Under the pieces are notes generated by a model. It was not told where the DNA came from, searched no databases, and was given only the letters and a program-made list of their open reading frames with translations. This document shows, piece after piece, positions 34,003 through 46,843 of a DNA stretch of 64,000 bases (the stretch's first letter is position 1; every line of letters begins with the position of its first letter). The stretch lies in NCBI GenBank assembly GCA_028095005.1, contig CM051461.1, positions 61,609,840-61,673,839 of the forward strand, in the 5' to 3' direction. Made by a program: the position numbers and the translations under genes. The stretch comes from Rhynchospora pubera (Eukaryota > Streptophyta > Magnoliopsida > Poales > Cyperaceae).

Positions 34003-35800
34003 TGTTAGAGATATGTCCTAGATGCCAATCAGTTGGTGGCTATTATATTAGTTTATGTTATTGATGATGATTGATCATTTGTTCCTAGAGATTATTATTG
34101 ACAGATCATTCAGGTCAAGGATCTGAATTGTAGATCTCTGTAGATCATTCGTTAGAATGACAATAATATCTCTAAAGTGTCCATAGTCTTGATAATTAAC
34201 AAGGAACATTAATTATCAAATAAGACTAGTATGCAAGTTAAGTGATGATTATGTTCTACAAATCATGGGTAAGGAGTTACCAACTTAATTTCATATGTGT
34301 ATGTTACTGGAACATAGCACAGGACATAACCCAATGAAATAAATATATGGATTGTGTTACGTGTCATTATTTTATTTCATAAGTGTTTGATTCTGAGTTT
34401 GAGATGGTTCAGTTTCTCCACATGAGGATAGGTTCAATAAATATCGTCTAACGCTGATTCCTGATAAAGGCTGCTATACGGACTTTATTTATGTTCTCTT
34501 GAATTGTGCGGGGAGAAACTGGTCATCAAGATAACCGTATGTCCCTCGTTAGTACACCTAATGAGTGATGATATCCACTGGGCCCCTTGATGGAGATGGA
34601 TTGTTTGCTAGCAACTTATGCAATCATCTCTAGATCAAGAAACGTATAATCTGCAAGAATGACACATTCCTATCTTGGATTATACAAGGATATCATGTGA
34701 CATAAGAATCAAAACAATAAGATATTATTTTCTTATGCAGGATTGAAGTACTATATTGGTATAGTATTTATTTATGCGAATTGGGAATCATAACGTGTTG
34801 CTAGATACCGCTTATGATTATTGGAAATAAATGGTGATTTATTTTCCATGGCCAACATAGCATAAATCCTCAAAGGGTCACACAAATAGGACTTTAACCA
34901 TACAGTGCATTAATTATTTATTCACAGTATTAAGTACTGTGAAAATATGATGGTTTGATTAATTAATTATATACCGTTGCGAACCGTTATAATTAATTAA
35001 ATCAAAAGGATCATATAGAAATATTTTAATGTACATGCTAATACTAAAATAATTATTAATGATTTAATAATTATTCTTGTTCAACAATATTTAATATAGT
35101 CGTGAGAATTATATTAAATAAGTAGACCTAATTTATCAAGTCTAAATGAGCCCAATAGAATGCAATTAAAAGGCCTATTAAATATAAGATTTAATATGTG
35201 TTAAATGGCAGCATAATTAGTTGGACTAATTAGCCCATTTATGGCCATGGGGGCCGGCCATTTAAATATAATTAGTTACATTTAAATTAGGGAAAAAAAA
35301 GAAGTATTAAAAGGAAGAAAAATTTCGGCAAAGGCTAACCCTAAGAAATTTTTTTTTCTGGCTTTTGAATTCCATGGCCGCCACCTTAAAAAATATATGG
35401 CAGAAAAGAAAAATGGTTTTTCTTCTTCCTTGCATTCATTAGGTGCTCATGTGTTGAGTGTTAGCCATCTTCATTTAATAGAGATTAATTGGAAGAAAGG
35501 CAAGCAACAAAGGATTAGCTATTTTCTCCTTCTTGCTAGCACAAGAGGTGGAGAAGGTGGTTAATCTCCTTGGTGGACTCGAGGTGGTTGCCGGCGACTT
35601 GGTGGTGGAGACGAGCACACCACCGACTCCTACGCAAAGGATTCGAGCCTTCTAGTTACGATACTAGAAGAGGTAACATCCTACACGTCTTGATTTAAAT
35701 GTTAAATCGTTTGTTTGACAAGATCCGTTAATTGCAATTGTTAAATACTTGTTAATTGTTAAAAAAAATTAAAATTGCACAAGGACTTGAGTTCCTAACA
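34003..35800 (+). repeat. Right LTR of the copia element
   Basis: 1798 bp, preceded by the purine-rich tract near 33990-34001 and followed by the CAGAG target duplication. Confidence 0.93.
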
Positions 35801-36124
35801 CAGAGGATCCGGATCCCAAGCAATTAGGGGGGTCAACGGTACGTCATTTACCATTATGCCGTTTCGTTTAACTGAAATGGAACGGTAAATGGCATAAAAA
35901 ATTATATCGTGTTTTTAACGGAACGGTATGTGGCATGGTTGTTTATACCATTATCAATAAATAAAGTACTGAAATTGGTTATTTGAATAGAAAATGGTAA
36001 GTGGAACGGTTGATGGAACAGAAATCTATTTCGTTTATTAAACGGAACGGTAAGTGACATGGCTGGTTTTTACCCTTTTTATGTGGCACGGTAACGGCAT
36101 GGTTGGTTTCCGTGGTATTTTACC

Positions 36125-36739
36125 TAGGGATGAAAACGGATCGGATACGGTTCGGATAGTGGTCATACCATATTCCTATTCATATTTTTTCCGGATTCGG
36201 ATACGAATACGGATATGTTCGGATACGGATACGGGTTGGATGTTAAACGAATACGGATACGAATCGGATATTACGGGATACGGATACGAATACGAATATA
36301 TTTTAAATATTAAAACATAAAACAAATATATATAAATTAAGAAAAAAAATAATTAATTCTATATTATCATCTAATGTTAATTTTATTGTCAAAATGTTAT
36401 TTTAAGCCAATCTAACTAATAAAAATTTAGTTTATTTAATCAAAAGTCTTTTCTATAGGTGCTAGAGGAGTAATTAGGTTTATTATCTTGTGTCATTAAT
36501 TTAATTCAGGGTGAAAACGGTTCGGATAAAGACCAAATACGGGTCGGATAACGAATTTTTTTGACGGATATGAATACGGATCGGATAGTAGTCAAACCAT
36601 ATTCGCATCCATATTTTTTTGTCGGATACGAATACGGATACGGATATGTTCGGATTCGGATACGGTTCGAATATTAAGCATATTTTTCAAATTCGAATGC
36701 GGTTCGATGCGGAGTTTATCCGCACCGTTTTCATCCCTA
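36125..36739. mobile_element. hAT-type MITE, 615 bp, rich in GGATACGGATACG words
   Basis: The ends are TAGGGATGAAAACGG at 36125 and the same on the minus strand from 36739. The flanks ATTTTACC (36117-36124) and ATTTTGCC (36740-36747) agree in 7 of 8 bases, fitting the 8-bp hAT target duplication. The interior has many GGATACGAATACGG-like words near both ends. A second terminus-like segment (GGGTGAAAACGGTTCGG) near 36509 suggests an internal duplication. Tyr-rich ORFs here are by-products of the repeat. Confidence 0.8.
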
Positions 36740-37779
36740 ATTTTGCCACGTTAGACACCTGTACAAGCAATTCCCCAAGTAACCCACCCTGTCTCGATCG
36801 CCTCAACAATGAGAAAGCCATAATAAAATATTTTTAAAAAATGAAAGAAAGTTATTGTATTAAAATATTTAAAAGATAATTACTAATTTATTATGTTTGC
36901 AATACTGTGCTTAACACAAGCACACATCCAGAGACACAATGACAACAAAAAAATAGTAAAAATCCTTTATTGATTCAATAGTGGATTACAAAAGTGGTAA
37001 AAAGAAATCTCTAGCCTCGACTTCCTAACTATATCGGACGGATCAAAACATTTTAATCAAAATTTTAACTCAATCTAATTGTATTGTATCGTGTGGAAAA
37101 AAAAAATTAACCATCCCATCTGTAATCCAATCCAACACATAATTTTTTACATATGGGTTATCATAGATTATGCAGGTTACATAGGTCAAACAATTTGTGA
37201 TTCAAATTGTGCAAAAATAAAAATGATCACATAAATAAAATAAAAATAACTTAGCACTAACATTCTTGATAAATAACATGTATGAATAAAAAACAAAATT
37301 GTTAGACAAGAACCTACAAAAGGACACTAATTAATAATCAAACCAGAAGTTTAACTCTTTTTTAAATACATATCAAAGCTTTCTAAGTTAAACTAAAAGC
37401 AAGGAGCTGGAGCCGAAGATATGACATATATATTGTATGCTATATTTTGGTCGAAGATATGACAAATATGCTTATTTGCCCTCAAAATATAGTCGAATTA
37501 CAAATAGACCCATATTAATTTCATATAAAAAAGAATAAAGCAATAGACCAATCCAAACATATATTAATTTCCAGTGAGGATCCGGATTTAGAACCCGGAT
37601 CCGACACTATTAGCCAACAGTTCTTTGTACAGTAAATTTGATCGGATCTGTTATTGCAGCCACTCAGATTGTGAAATAACAATTGTCGCAGAAGATCTCG
37701 TGTAGAGAATATGTTTTTACTTTTTAGCTTATGTTTTTACCCTCCTCTGACCACCCACGTGTAGAGAAATCATGAAACA

Positions 37780-37981
37780 AAGGTAAGTGGGGCCCGCTCC
37801 AAGGTTTTGGTTGTAGGTGAGGTTTCAACTTCATCGGTAGAATGGAGAGTTTTTATTAATGATTTGGTAGATAGGATTAGGGGAGTGGCTTTTACTGGTT
37901 ATACTTTTCCCATTTGTACCCTGTAACTGATTCTCTTTGGTAATGAAAGGCCCACGGGAAAGTTCTCCAAAAAAAAAAAAA
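37780..37981 (+). mobile_element. 5'-truncated LINE 3' end with poly(A)
   Basis: A stretch ending GGTAATGAAAGGCCCACGGG and then 13 A's (37969-37981) looks like the 3' tail of a plant L1-type element. A short reading frame ends in GYTFPICTL stop just before it. The target duplication was not identified. Confidence 0.5.
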
Positions 37982-38594
37982 TCTCCTCCGCTTTGTGCTA
38001 GACCCCTCCCACTTTTAAATTTTTATTTTTTTGATTGTATGGACTCTTTTTTATTTTTAATCTGCCTACGGCTTTCAAATAAAAAAAACACTTAAAAATC
38101 ACGTGTATCCATCACTGAAACCCTTTTTTCTTTAAGGATGAACCACATTTTTTTTTATTTGAATAGTCCAAACGAGTTTTAGATGGTATCAATCACGTTC
38201 TAATTTTTTTTCCTCCGAAATTTACATGTTTTCTTTAAAAGATTATAAGAAATCTAATAATACTGATTCTTTTTTTTTTGAGGAAAAAGCCCGTAGGCAC
38301 TAATAATACTGATTCAACTTTTTTTATTATTATGTTTATTTATTTGCCTTTATAAAAATAATTTAAAAAATTATACATCATACACAATCAATGAAAATGA
38401 AAATGTCGCACATATTATGACAGACATCGTGTTGCAAAAAAATTAATTATTGTATTTTTATTTGGAATTTAAGTATGATCTTAAACGATTGTGTACTATT
38501 AAATATATACCACACTAAAAATTATTGTGCAACACAACTAATTATATGTTCTCTTGAATGAATAAAATATAAAAAATATCAAAATGTAAATAGA

Positions 38595-38622
38595 TCGCGC
38601 AACGCGCGAAAAAGACCACTAG
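38595..38622 (+). mobile_element. Helitron 3' terminus (plus strand)
   Basis: The perfect hairpin TCGCGC-AAC-GCGCGA at 38595-38609 is followed nine bases later by CTAG (38619-38622) and T. This is the canonical Helitron 3' structure. The element extends to the left; a 5' end could be ATCTCCTCCGC at about 37981, right after the LINE poly(A), but that is a guess. Confidence 0.65.
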
Positions 38623-39110
38623 TAGTCATAGGAGCGCAATGGTATTGTTCTAACCACTGCAATATCGGCCAACGAAAGCACCAAAAATTAATTCCTGTCT
38701 CAAAAAAGGGCGATCAGACCCTATACAGTAAGTTCGGCTTTTAATTAGATTTGTACAACTAAAGAATGACTACTATCGTTGCAAGGCTCATTTTTAGATC
38801 TTGCATCACGTCTCCTCTCTTTTATAAGTACGGAGCTCTGCCTTTTCTTTAAAATACATTCCTGTTAGTTAAATACATTCATTTATTCCTTTAACTTCCT
38901 TTTTCCATCATATTTCATTTTATTTTTGAAGGTCCAACAAATTGCAATTTCTGACAATATTTTAATAAAAAAGAAAAGTTACTAAAATCTAATTAAAACT
39001 TTAAAACAAATCAATAAAAATAATAATAAATTTCTAACCAAGTCTGTATCCAAAATCCTTGCAGTACCAATACTAGTACCAGCTCAATCCAATCCAGCCC
39101 ATATCCTAAC

Positions 39111-39214
39111 CGGTCCTTATGAATCGTCCTTGAATTGATGTAGTGTGGGTTTGGATGAATCTGATAATATGTAGTGTGGTTCTACATCAATTCGAAGACG
39201 ATTCACAGGGACCG
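39111..39214. repeat. Imperfect inverted repeat (hairpin)
   Basis: 39111-39143 (CGGTCCTTATGAATCGTCC onward) is inverted at 39182-39214 with a few mismatches and a 38-base loop. Possibly a small foldback element. Confidence 0.6.
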
Positions 39215-40094
39215 TGAATATGCATAAAAAGTTTTGCTACCTGAAATTTTATCCATCAAAACGTTAGAATGTGGCATCTCCTCAATGATATTAAAATTGT
39301 CTCATATTTGTCCATGTATCAGTCTAATTTGATTAATCACAGTAAAATATAAGAATTAACTAAGATTAATTCTTTACTAAAGTTCAAAATTAGCTTTGTA
39401 GTTTCTTTAAAAAAAATGGAAGAAACTAAAAGAAAAGTTGACTGATGAATTCAGTACATGAGAAACCAACCAGAATGTCGGTTTTTTTTATGTTAATTGT
39501 TCGAAGTTTCAATAGTTCCAATTTTGTTCCGATGTTCATTCATATTCCTTTATTTTTATAATAAAATGTTACCAGCCCAGAATTAATTAACCTTTTCCTG
39601 CTTCATTGGTTATTTATGACAAGGTGAAATCCAACTCGCAATTTTTTCACAGGAATTATAAGTGCCATCGGCAAATATACCATCCTAGCCATCGCTAAAT
39701 ACAAAGTGAACATATACAGCAAATAAGGTGAACATATAGACGATCTAAGTGAACACTTACAAACAAATAAGTGTTGTCATCACTTGTTCAGAAGTTTACA
39801 TGCATATTCAACTTATTTTCATTGAACTTATTTGTCTGTATGTGTTCACAGTAATTAATTTTCATTTTTTCAAGCATAGATAACATGGATTTAGAAATTG
39901 CCCAAAATATAAGTAGCTGAAATTTGATCATTTTAATTAATGAAAGCGCATGCATGGATAGATAACATAAATATTATAGATCAGCAATGCATCCTTCTAA
40001 GAAGTTACATGATTTTTAAATTCAATTAACATCTAGCTCAGCAAATGTTCCAGTAGAGAGAACTACATCAACATAACCAACCAATAATCTTAGT

Positions 40095-42689
40095 CTACTT
40101 AGCAGGGAAGAAGATTTCGTCAGAGGTGCGTTTAGAGCGAAAGAGCTGCTCTAACTCAGACGTAGTGTCAAAAGATGCCTCTAGTACTTCAGGAGAAATC
40201 GCCTTCCATACCGAGGTCCTTCCTGCCAGGTGACTGAACACAGGGCTGCATTTACAAAACAATAATTAATTAATTACATAAATTTATGATGAATACTAAA
40301 TACGTACTCTTGCTGTGCACAAAAAATAATTAAGTGGCATATGTAGAAATAAGAAATGTGAACGTAAATATGCTCAATGCTCATTTTAATACTCTCAAAA
40401 TCACTTTTAATCAACGGATAACATATTCAACCTTCTCCAAATTTTCAACACAAATCAGTGATAGAAATAGATTATATTGCCCAGTTTTCTATGTTTGGAA
40501 GATAGACAGATTTGTTAATTATAATGTAGACACCAAAATTTGGCCAAACGTGAGGAGTTTATATAGATAAATAATTACTTTGGAGTAGTAATGATAGAGA
40601 ACCACTCCATGCCCTCTGGATCAGCAATTTTTGACACTACGAAAAACCTGGGCACGATAAATAGCTGCCCTCCTGATACCTTCGTCTCAAGCACCCGTTT
40701 CCCATCAACCCCAACCACTTGTACCCTTCCACTTCCTTTCACCACATATGTCACCTGAAATTATTGCAGTTTTAGTTTGAGTTAAAAGATTAAAAAAAGA
40801 AAAAAAAAATCAACCTAGTAGTTACATATGCCAGTACTGTACTACAGATGTTCCCTTTATAAGATTATTAATTAATTGATTTTCTGTGCTCTGAAACATC
40901 ATTTGAACCTTCTTTGAGCACTTAAATTAAAGAACATCCCAACAATAAAATGAAATTGAAAATTGCTTTACGGGTAATTTATTGCAGGTAAAATTCTACC
41001 TGGTAAGCAGAATCACAGGAAAATCCAGGGGAGCACATTGCGCCGCCACGCAGTCTCACTAAATCGGCTCCCAAACCAACCAACTCCACAGTCGGCAGAT
41101 TCTTACTATTTAAGACCACCACACAACCACCTCCCTTTATGTCAACATCTAGAGGGGCCTCATAGCAGTTCACCACCAATCCATCTCTATCTTTGGCTGA
41201 CGGTGCTGGCATTTTCTGACTGTCTTTCAGCTTGACAATACCCATGCTGGATTGGTTGTGTTTGTGTACCAACTTGGCAACATTAGTTTCAGAGAGGTCC
41301 CATGCACGCGAAACGAATTCAGGTGTAAATCCAGTGAAAATGCCAGTGGGACCTGTGAGGTGAAAATCAGTGAATCTACCAGGCTGGTGGCCTTTGGAGG
41401 TGTCGCCAAGAAAGAGAACTGTGAGGTCCGAATCATTTGGGTTGAACCACCATGAGACATATCCGAAAGGAATTGCGAGGGCGTCTCCCTCTTTTACTGG
41501 AATAACTTTCTCTCTTTCAGCCTCCGGGACGGTTAGGCCGCAAACTCCACTACCTGTTAAAAAATTTTATTTTCCACAACAGAGCATTATTTTACATGAG
41601 TGTTCAATCATAGTGTCAGGAACAAAATTAAGTTTCACTGAGAATGTTAACATGAAAAGATAACTAAGTATTTGTGGTGGTGGAGTCAGAGAAGCGAGCT
41701 TAAGAAGATAATGGCGAATATATATGGAATGCAACGAATGCATCCACGAAACATATCAAAAAGTTCAGAACTTCAGGTAAATTTAATACAAATTGTAGTC
41801 ATGGAATAGAAACAAAGAAATCACAGTTCTCACTTACGTCATTGAAAAGAAATACTTGAGAAAATTGACTAAATATATGAAAAAAAAAAATCTAATTTAG
41901 AAACAGTAGTTCATGGAATAAAAAGCTTACTATCGTTGTAATTGAAATATAAGAAAAGCGCACTATATCATCAGATTTGTTCTTTTGAAATAGTTAGGAA
42001 ATTATTATTTTTATTGGTGTCATAATTTTTTTTTATATTGTCCTTTTTTAAAAAAGTAAACCAGTTGATGGTCGAGTCCACCTAATGTGAACAGAGTAAA
42101 CATACAAAAAATTATTAACAATAAGAAACTAAAATAAATGGGAAACATTAGACCGAGATGGGCGGTGCCGGATATATCCAAGGCAAATAGAGGTTACAAA
42201 TAATGAGTGCCATTCAAAAAATAAATGTTGCCAATACATCATATCAAGGAAGGAGGCACTTTCAATCTGTTGGTAATTTCTAAAGAACAGGAATGAATAC
42301 ATATATACTTTCAAAATTTCAATTAAAAAACCCAAAATATATAAAAAGATCAAAACTACACAGATCATATCATATTACTGCTAATAAACTAACATAAATC
42401 ATCTAATTAATTAGACCAATATTACAGTTCCAATATATTGAATAATTGGAGTTGATTACAAGATCATAAATAATAAAAGAAAATCAAATTACCTTCAAGG
42501 ACATATGCTACTTTAGGAGGAGTCAGAGTAGCTCGGTGCAGCGAAACCACAAGTGTGCAAGTGGAGCTTCGAGGCGCCAATGCTCGCCACACGCAGCATC
42601 GGGAGGTCTTCAGGACTCCAAGAGGTATACGACCCACCTTCTCCACCATATGATCTTTTTGGGGCTTTCGGCGTAAGATCGATATCCAT
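40095..42689 (-). pseudogene. Legumin-like (11S globulin family) bicupin gene, one-base frameshift in exon 1
   Basis: Four minus-strand exons: 42689-42493, 41553-41000, 40754-40579 and 40245-40095, all GT-AG. Exon 1 encodes MDIDLTPKAPKRSYGGEGGS, then SWSPEDLPMLRVASIGASK and SYSDSS. The family continues KVAYVLEG, which is present but one base out of frame: an extra base lies near 42515-42520. Without it the exons would sum to 1077 bases and encode about 358 residues. Exons 2-4 are open and carry both cupin halves (IPFGYVSWWFNP, APLDVDIKGGGCVVVL, MCSPGFSCDSAYQ, FIVPRFFVVSKIADPEGMEW, LFRSKRTSDEIFFPAK stop). The storage-protein Asn-Gly processing site is replaced by NCYEAPLD, so this is the non-storage glutelin/legumin-like branch. 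As read, translation stops after 58 residues. A sequencing error cannot be excluded. Confidence 0.88.
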
Positions 42690-42794
42690 GGTATGTAAAA
42701 AGGTTGATAGAGGTTTAGAGAAAGAGAGGTTTCTGAGAGGAAAAGGCAATTAGGAAATGGAAGTAGATATGGATGGAGAGTGCTAGCAAGGTGA

Positions 42795-42804
42795 GAATTT
42801 ATAG
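42795..42804 (-). promoter_or_regulatory. TATA box of the cupin gene
   Basis: The minus strand reads CTATAAATTC about 105 bases before the ATG, a normal place for a plant TATA box. Confidence 0.65.
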
Positions 42805-42998
42805 GTTCCCGTAGGAAAACTAAAATAGATGTACGTTTATTAGGAAGACAGATATAATATTTTCTAGAAACTGTTTTTAAAATTTTGAGGGTAGGGATAA
42901 TATTTCTAGAAACTTTTTTCTTTCGACTATTCTTTTCTATATATGTCTTTTTTAAGAAAAATTTTGACGGACAACTGTACGTTAAGATTATCTGTGCC

Positions 42999-43585
42999 TA
43001 GGGCTGTCAATGGGTACGGTACGGTACGGTAGAAGGTATTTTCATTACTGTACCCGTTAAAATTTTCTTTACCCGTATCCTACCCGTACCCGTTAAAAAT
43101 AGCTTTACCCGTACCTTATCCGTACCCGTTAAGAATTAACGGTACGGGTACGATAACGGTAAAAAATGAATATAATAATAATAAAATTTATGCACTCTGT
43201 ATAAATAATTATATCAATAAGTATATTAATAAAGTGCAACAATGGTGGCGAATATTTTAGGTTTATGCTTTTTTATTTTTTCGTACACTGAATGGAAAGA
43301 ATTATAAATTTTAAATAAAATTTAGCAATATTTTTTTACCAATCATGCAATATAAGATGCCATATGTATCATGTAATTGTATCTTTTTAATTGTGGCAAT
43401 TACCCGTTATGAAAACGGTACGGAAAAACTTTTACCCGTACCTGTACCCGTTAATTTAACGAAAAAATTTCCTTACCCTTACCCGTACCCGTTAACTTAA
43501 CGAAAATAAAATTTTACCCATACCCGTCTTATACGGTACGGTACGAGTTGGGTAAACGGATAAACGAGTTTCATTGACAGCCCTA
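42999..43585. mobile_element. hAT-like MITE, 587 bp, rich in GGTACGG words
   Basis: The ends are TAGGGCTGTCAATG at 42999 and the same on the minus strand from 43585. The subterminal parts are full of TACCCGTACCCGTTAA words on one side and their reverse complement on the other. No clear 8-bp target duplication remains (TCTGTGCC against CTCTCTTC). Confidence 0.7.
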
Positions 43586-44859
43586 CTCTCTTCTGCTTTT
43601 ATGTTTGATTCAATTATTCCCTTGAAGTACTATGCATGTACTATAACGAATTATTTTTTCCAAGTTTCCCAGTGTGAGTTGTTATACATTTAGTGACACG
43701 TTTTTTCTTCAAGAAATCAAGATTTACCCGCTGGTTTAACTATATTTGACCTTTCATTTTGTGTATGCCCTTTATAAAGCTTCTTTTGCTCGTATTAAAT
43801 TGGAAATAGCCAAGAGCAGTCATGAATTATTATAGGCAAACTGTTATAATTCGCCACTGCTATTATCAAAATTCCAAATAACTGTTTACGATTTTTAGGC
43901 CCTCTGGAATGCCCTGTTGTATCAAATTTGTCGATGAATTAAACTTATCACGATTCTAGCTAAATTTTGAATGAAGAAGAAAATATTATAAACATGATTT
44001 TCTGATTGTTATATGATAGTGTAACTTAAAGGAATCCATATTTGTCCATGAATGTTCTGTTAATTTATATCCTAAAACTAGAGGCCATTCATTTTTTGGT
44101 GGTTTTCATGTTTTTAGTCATGATTAATTTCTCGTGTTGTTCTTTGAAAAAACCATAGATTAATTTTATATAAATTGAATTAGAATACCACAAATTAACT
44201 TCTTGGAAATTGTTCTTTGCTAATATCAGGAGTTTCATGCTGAGGTGTACTCTACTGATCAACCCTTATTTTATCCCAAAACTGATCACAATTTTTCAAC
44301 TGCAGCTTAATTCAATTTATTTTGATTTATCGAAGATTTGTTCACCTTTTTTTGACAAAAGGATTATTAATGGTTCACCATTTATACTGGTTGCCTTTTC
44401 ATATATAACTTCAACAGTTATATATATATATAAACTATTAAGAAAAACAGTGAGGACAAAAAATAGAAAAAATGGAAGAGAGAGAAATAAAGGGGACCAT
44501 AATAGGAAATGATGAGAAGAAGAGAAACAGTGGGGACCAAAAATAGAAAGGATGGGATGGAGAGCAATTCCGAATAAATTTATCAAAATCGGAATTGATT
44601 AAGACCATCCTTAATATTCTGTCATCCCCATCATCACAGCCTTATCCAGCGTTGTTTCCATTTCTAGCAACGCGTTTTTCTATTTTCAGAAAAATAGATC
44701 CAGCGTTGTTTTCATTTCTAACTTCGATTCTTATCCCCTGTAACTCCTTACCATCGTACTCTGTCCCCTCTCCCACACAATGCAACTAACTCATTACCGT
44801 ACGTTGTCTTCCCCCTCCCCCCCACACACACTCCCATCTCCATCGCCTCCCTCTCTGTA

Positions 44860-45045
44860 ATTGTTGTAGTTAATATATATAATTGATTTAGGTACACTAC
44901 TAATTGTTGAAGGTAATATCGTAACTGTTGAAGTTAATATATATAATTATTGAAGGTTATATCGTAACTGTTGTAGGTAATATCGTAACTGTTGTAGATA
45001 ATATCGTAACTGTTGAAGTTAATTTATATAATTGTTGAAGCCAAT
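44860..45045 (+). repeat. Minisatellite block, 21-22 bp units (left)
   Basis: Alternating units GTTGAAGGTAATATCGTAACT and GTTGAAGTTAATATATATAA, about eight copies. Confidence 0.85.
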
Positions 45046-45685
45046 AGCTGGTAGCTACTAGCTTCTTACCCAGATCTCCTTTACCTAGCCCTCAGAACTA
45101 CTATTTACTATCTCAGATCTTCTCTTTTCTATTCTATACTGATGGAACGAGTTCAACGTTGGCTAATACGTAACTTGAACTCGCCCTGTTTTCCGTAGAA
45201 GAAGCCTATGCCAAAGCTATTACCATTATACGTTCTAATTAATTCCTTACCTTACTCTTTCCCAATTGGAACTGGGTTTGGTAGGTCACCCTTTGACTTC
45301 CCCTTGATACAATGGTTCTTTAGCGTTTAGTTATACTTTTGAAAATGGCTTGCCCAATGCATGCACATTTACCAACCTTCCACTTCAAACTAGGGACTTT
45401 ATTTAACAGAGATTGAGTCTAGATGGAATGAGCCTTTTACCACTAGAACTCTGAGGTTCTCTGTTGTTTTAACATCGAGATTCTCTTCTTCTATCATTTA
45501 TTCCGCATTTAGGTTTCTGGAAAATAGTACTACTTTCCCGGTTATCCAGGCAGGATCGGACTGCATAATTGCTCTGTCCAAGTTACAAACCGAGGCTTAA
45601 CATACAACACTGAATCCTGGATTCCCTGTATCCGGGCATACATCCTACTAGATCTACTAGAAAAATAGCACGTAGGTTTGACACA
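45046..45685. other. Insert splitting the minisatellite, mitochondrial-DNA-like
   Basis: About 640 bases of more balanced composition, with no ORF and no transposon ends, interrupt the 21-22 bp array. Words such as GAAGAAGCCTATGCCAAAGC and CAGGCAGGATCGGACTGC have the look of plant mitochondrial intergenic DNA. That is an impression and not an identification. Confidence 0.35.
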
Positions 45686-45842
45686 CTAACTGTTAAAGTT
45701 AATATATATAATTGTTGAAGGTAATATCGTAACTGTTGAAGTTATATATATAACTGTTGAAGTTAATATATATAATTGTTGAAGGTAATATCGTAGCTGT
45801 TGAAGGTAATATCGTAACTGTTGAAGTCATATATATAACTGT
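45686..45842 (+). repeat. Minisatellite block, 21-22 bp units (right)
   Basis: Same units as 44860-45045, about seven copies, resuming after the insert. Confidence 0.85.
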
Positions 45843-46843
45843 CGTATCCGAGAGAATACGAAGGGCGGAAAAGGAGAGCGAAAAAGGATCTTACGGAAGG
45901 GGAGTGAAGCAAGAATGAGTTTTGGATTTCTAAAAACGGAAAACGTGTACAGGGGATGGTAGCCAAAAATAGAAAACGCATTAGTAACTGTTGGGGATGA
46001 TGGGGATGGTGAATATTGGGGATGATCCTTATCAGCCCCGTATCAAAATAGTGGGGACCAAAAATGTGTGTTCACACTGGGGATGATGGAGGATGATAGA
46101 ATCTAGAGGATGGTTTTAAGCAATTCCGTTTATTTAATTTTAAACTTGTACTCTGTGATGTTGGTAGGTGTTAATTGTTGACCCCGCCGAATAAATTAAA
46201 TAATTTGTACGTTGATTTTCTTTGGCAATTAATAGAAAATTGCAACGTTTTTAATTTTTATATAACCAGGAGCATGAAAAATACACTAACCTGCAAGTAA
46301 TAGTTTGGGGACAAGGCTGCAGCTAATAGTTTCACCTAAAAGTAGAGAAATTTTAGCCATTCAATTGATTAAACGCACCTGGTTTAATGCAAAACCAAAT
46401 AAGAGAATAATTTTGAGGAAATTTGAGAAGCTTAGATTATGAAAGTTTTTTTTTTAATTTTATACATAAATCATAGAAGTTTTTTTTTTTTTGGAACATA
46501 TATATGACAGATGTTTAGAATATAAAGACGCTAAAAAGAATGATATATAACTTATATATATATAAAATCTCCCAATAATGAAGGCACTATAAACCAAATC
46601 ATTTTTCTAAAAAAAGGAAAGGCCTTTCGGTCCCAGTTCCCCCATAACATTTCTGCATCTCCACTTGTGCTTTTATTTTTGTTTTTTAAAAAAGAAAGGA
46701 CATGTACCATATGGACCCAACACAGCCACCAACTGGAATCGGCCAACGTATTTCCGCAATAGTAAATAAACAAAAAGAGACTTCAATTTGCCAAATCCAT
46801 ACAAAAATATATACGTCAAATTGCATATCGTCATTACGGTGAT

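Larger units (their letters stand above)
26064..35800 (+). mobile_element. Ty1/copia-type LTR retrotransposon, structurally complete, coding region decayed
   Basis: LTRs 26064-27863 and 34003-35800 start TGTTAGAGATATG and end GTTCCTAACA. The 5-bp target duplication CAGAG is at 26059-26063 and 35801-35805. A primer-binding site TGGTATCAGAGC (27865-27876) matches initiator Met tRNA, and a purine-rich AAGTGGGAGAT precedes the right LTR. I count roughly 20 differences in 1.8 kb of LTR, about 99% identity. The interior has no long ORF. Remnants of copia pol are readable only between stop codons, for example near 32320 (YEDPLIIKES), 32500 (FKGKIDMDSKSTMYKA) and 33470-33590 (GVLLKGGVVN to YIATCEATK, the RNase H end). 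Confidence 0.93.
44590..46128. mobile_element. Non-autonomous element with long inverted repeats, about 1.5 kb
   Basis: The left end CGGAATTGATTAAGACCATCC-like (44590) is matched by the inverted GGATGGTTTTAAGCAATTCCG ending at 46128. Similarity continues inwards for about 200 bases with gaps (TGATGGGGATGACAG words, CCATTTCTA/TAGAAA). A partial copy of the right end lies just outside at about 44440-44574. There is no transposase and no convincing target duplication. The interior holds two minisatellite blocks and a different-looking insert. Confidence 0.6.

Noticed and set aside
36054..36837. Tyr-rich ORFs (GYGYEYEY type)
   Set aside because: By-product of GGATACG-type repeats in a hAT MITE.
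46290..46342. Exon-like 46-base segment on the minus strand with AG and GT borders
   Set aside because: Encodes a peptide I cannot tie to any family and has no neighbouring exons.
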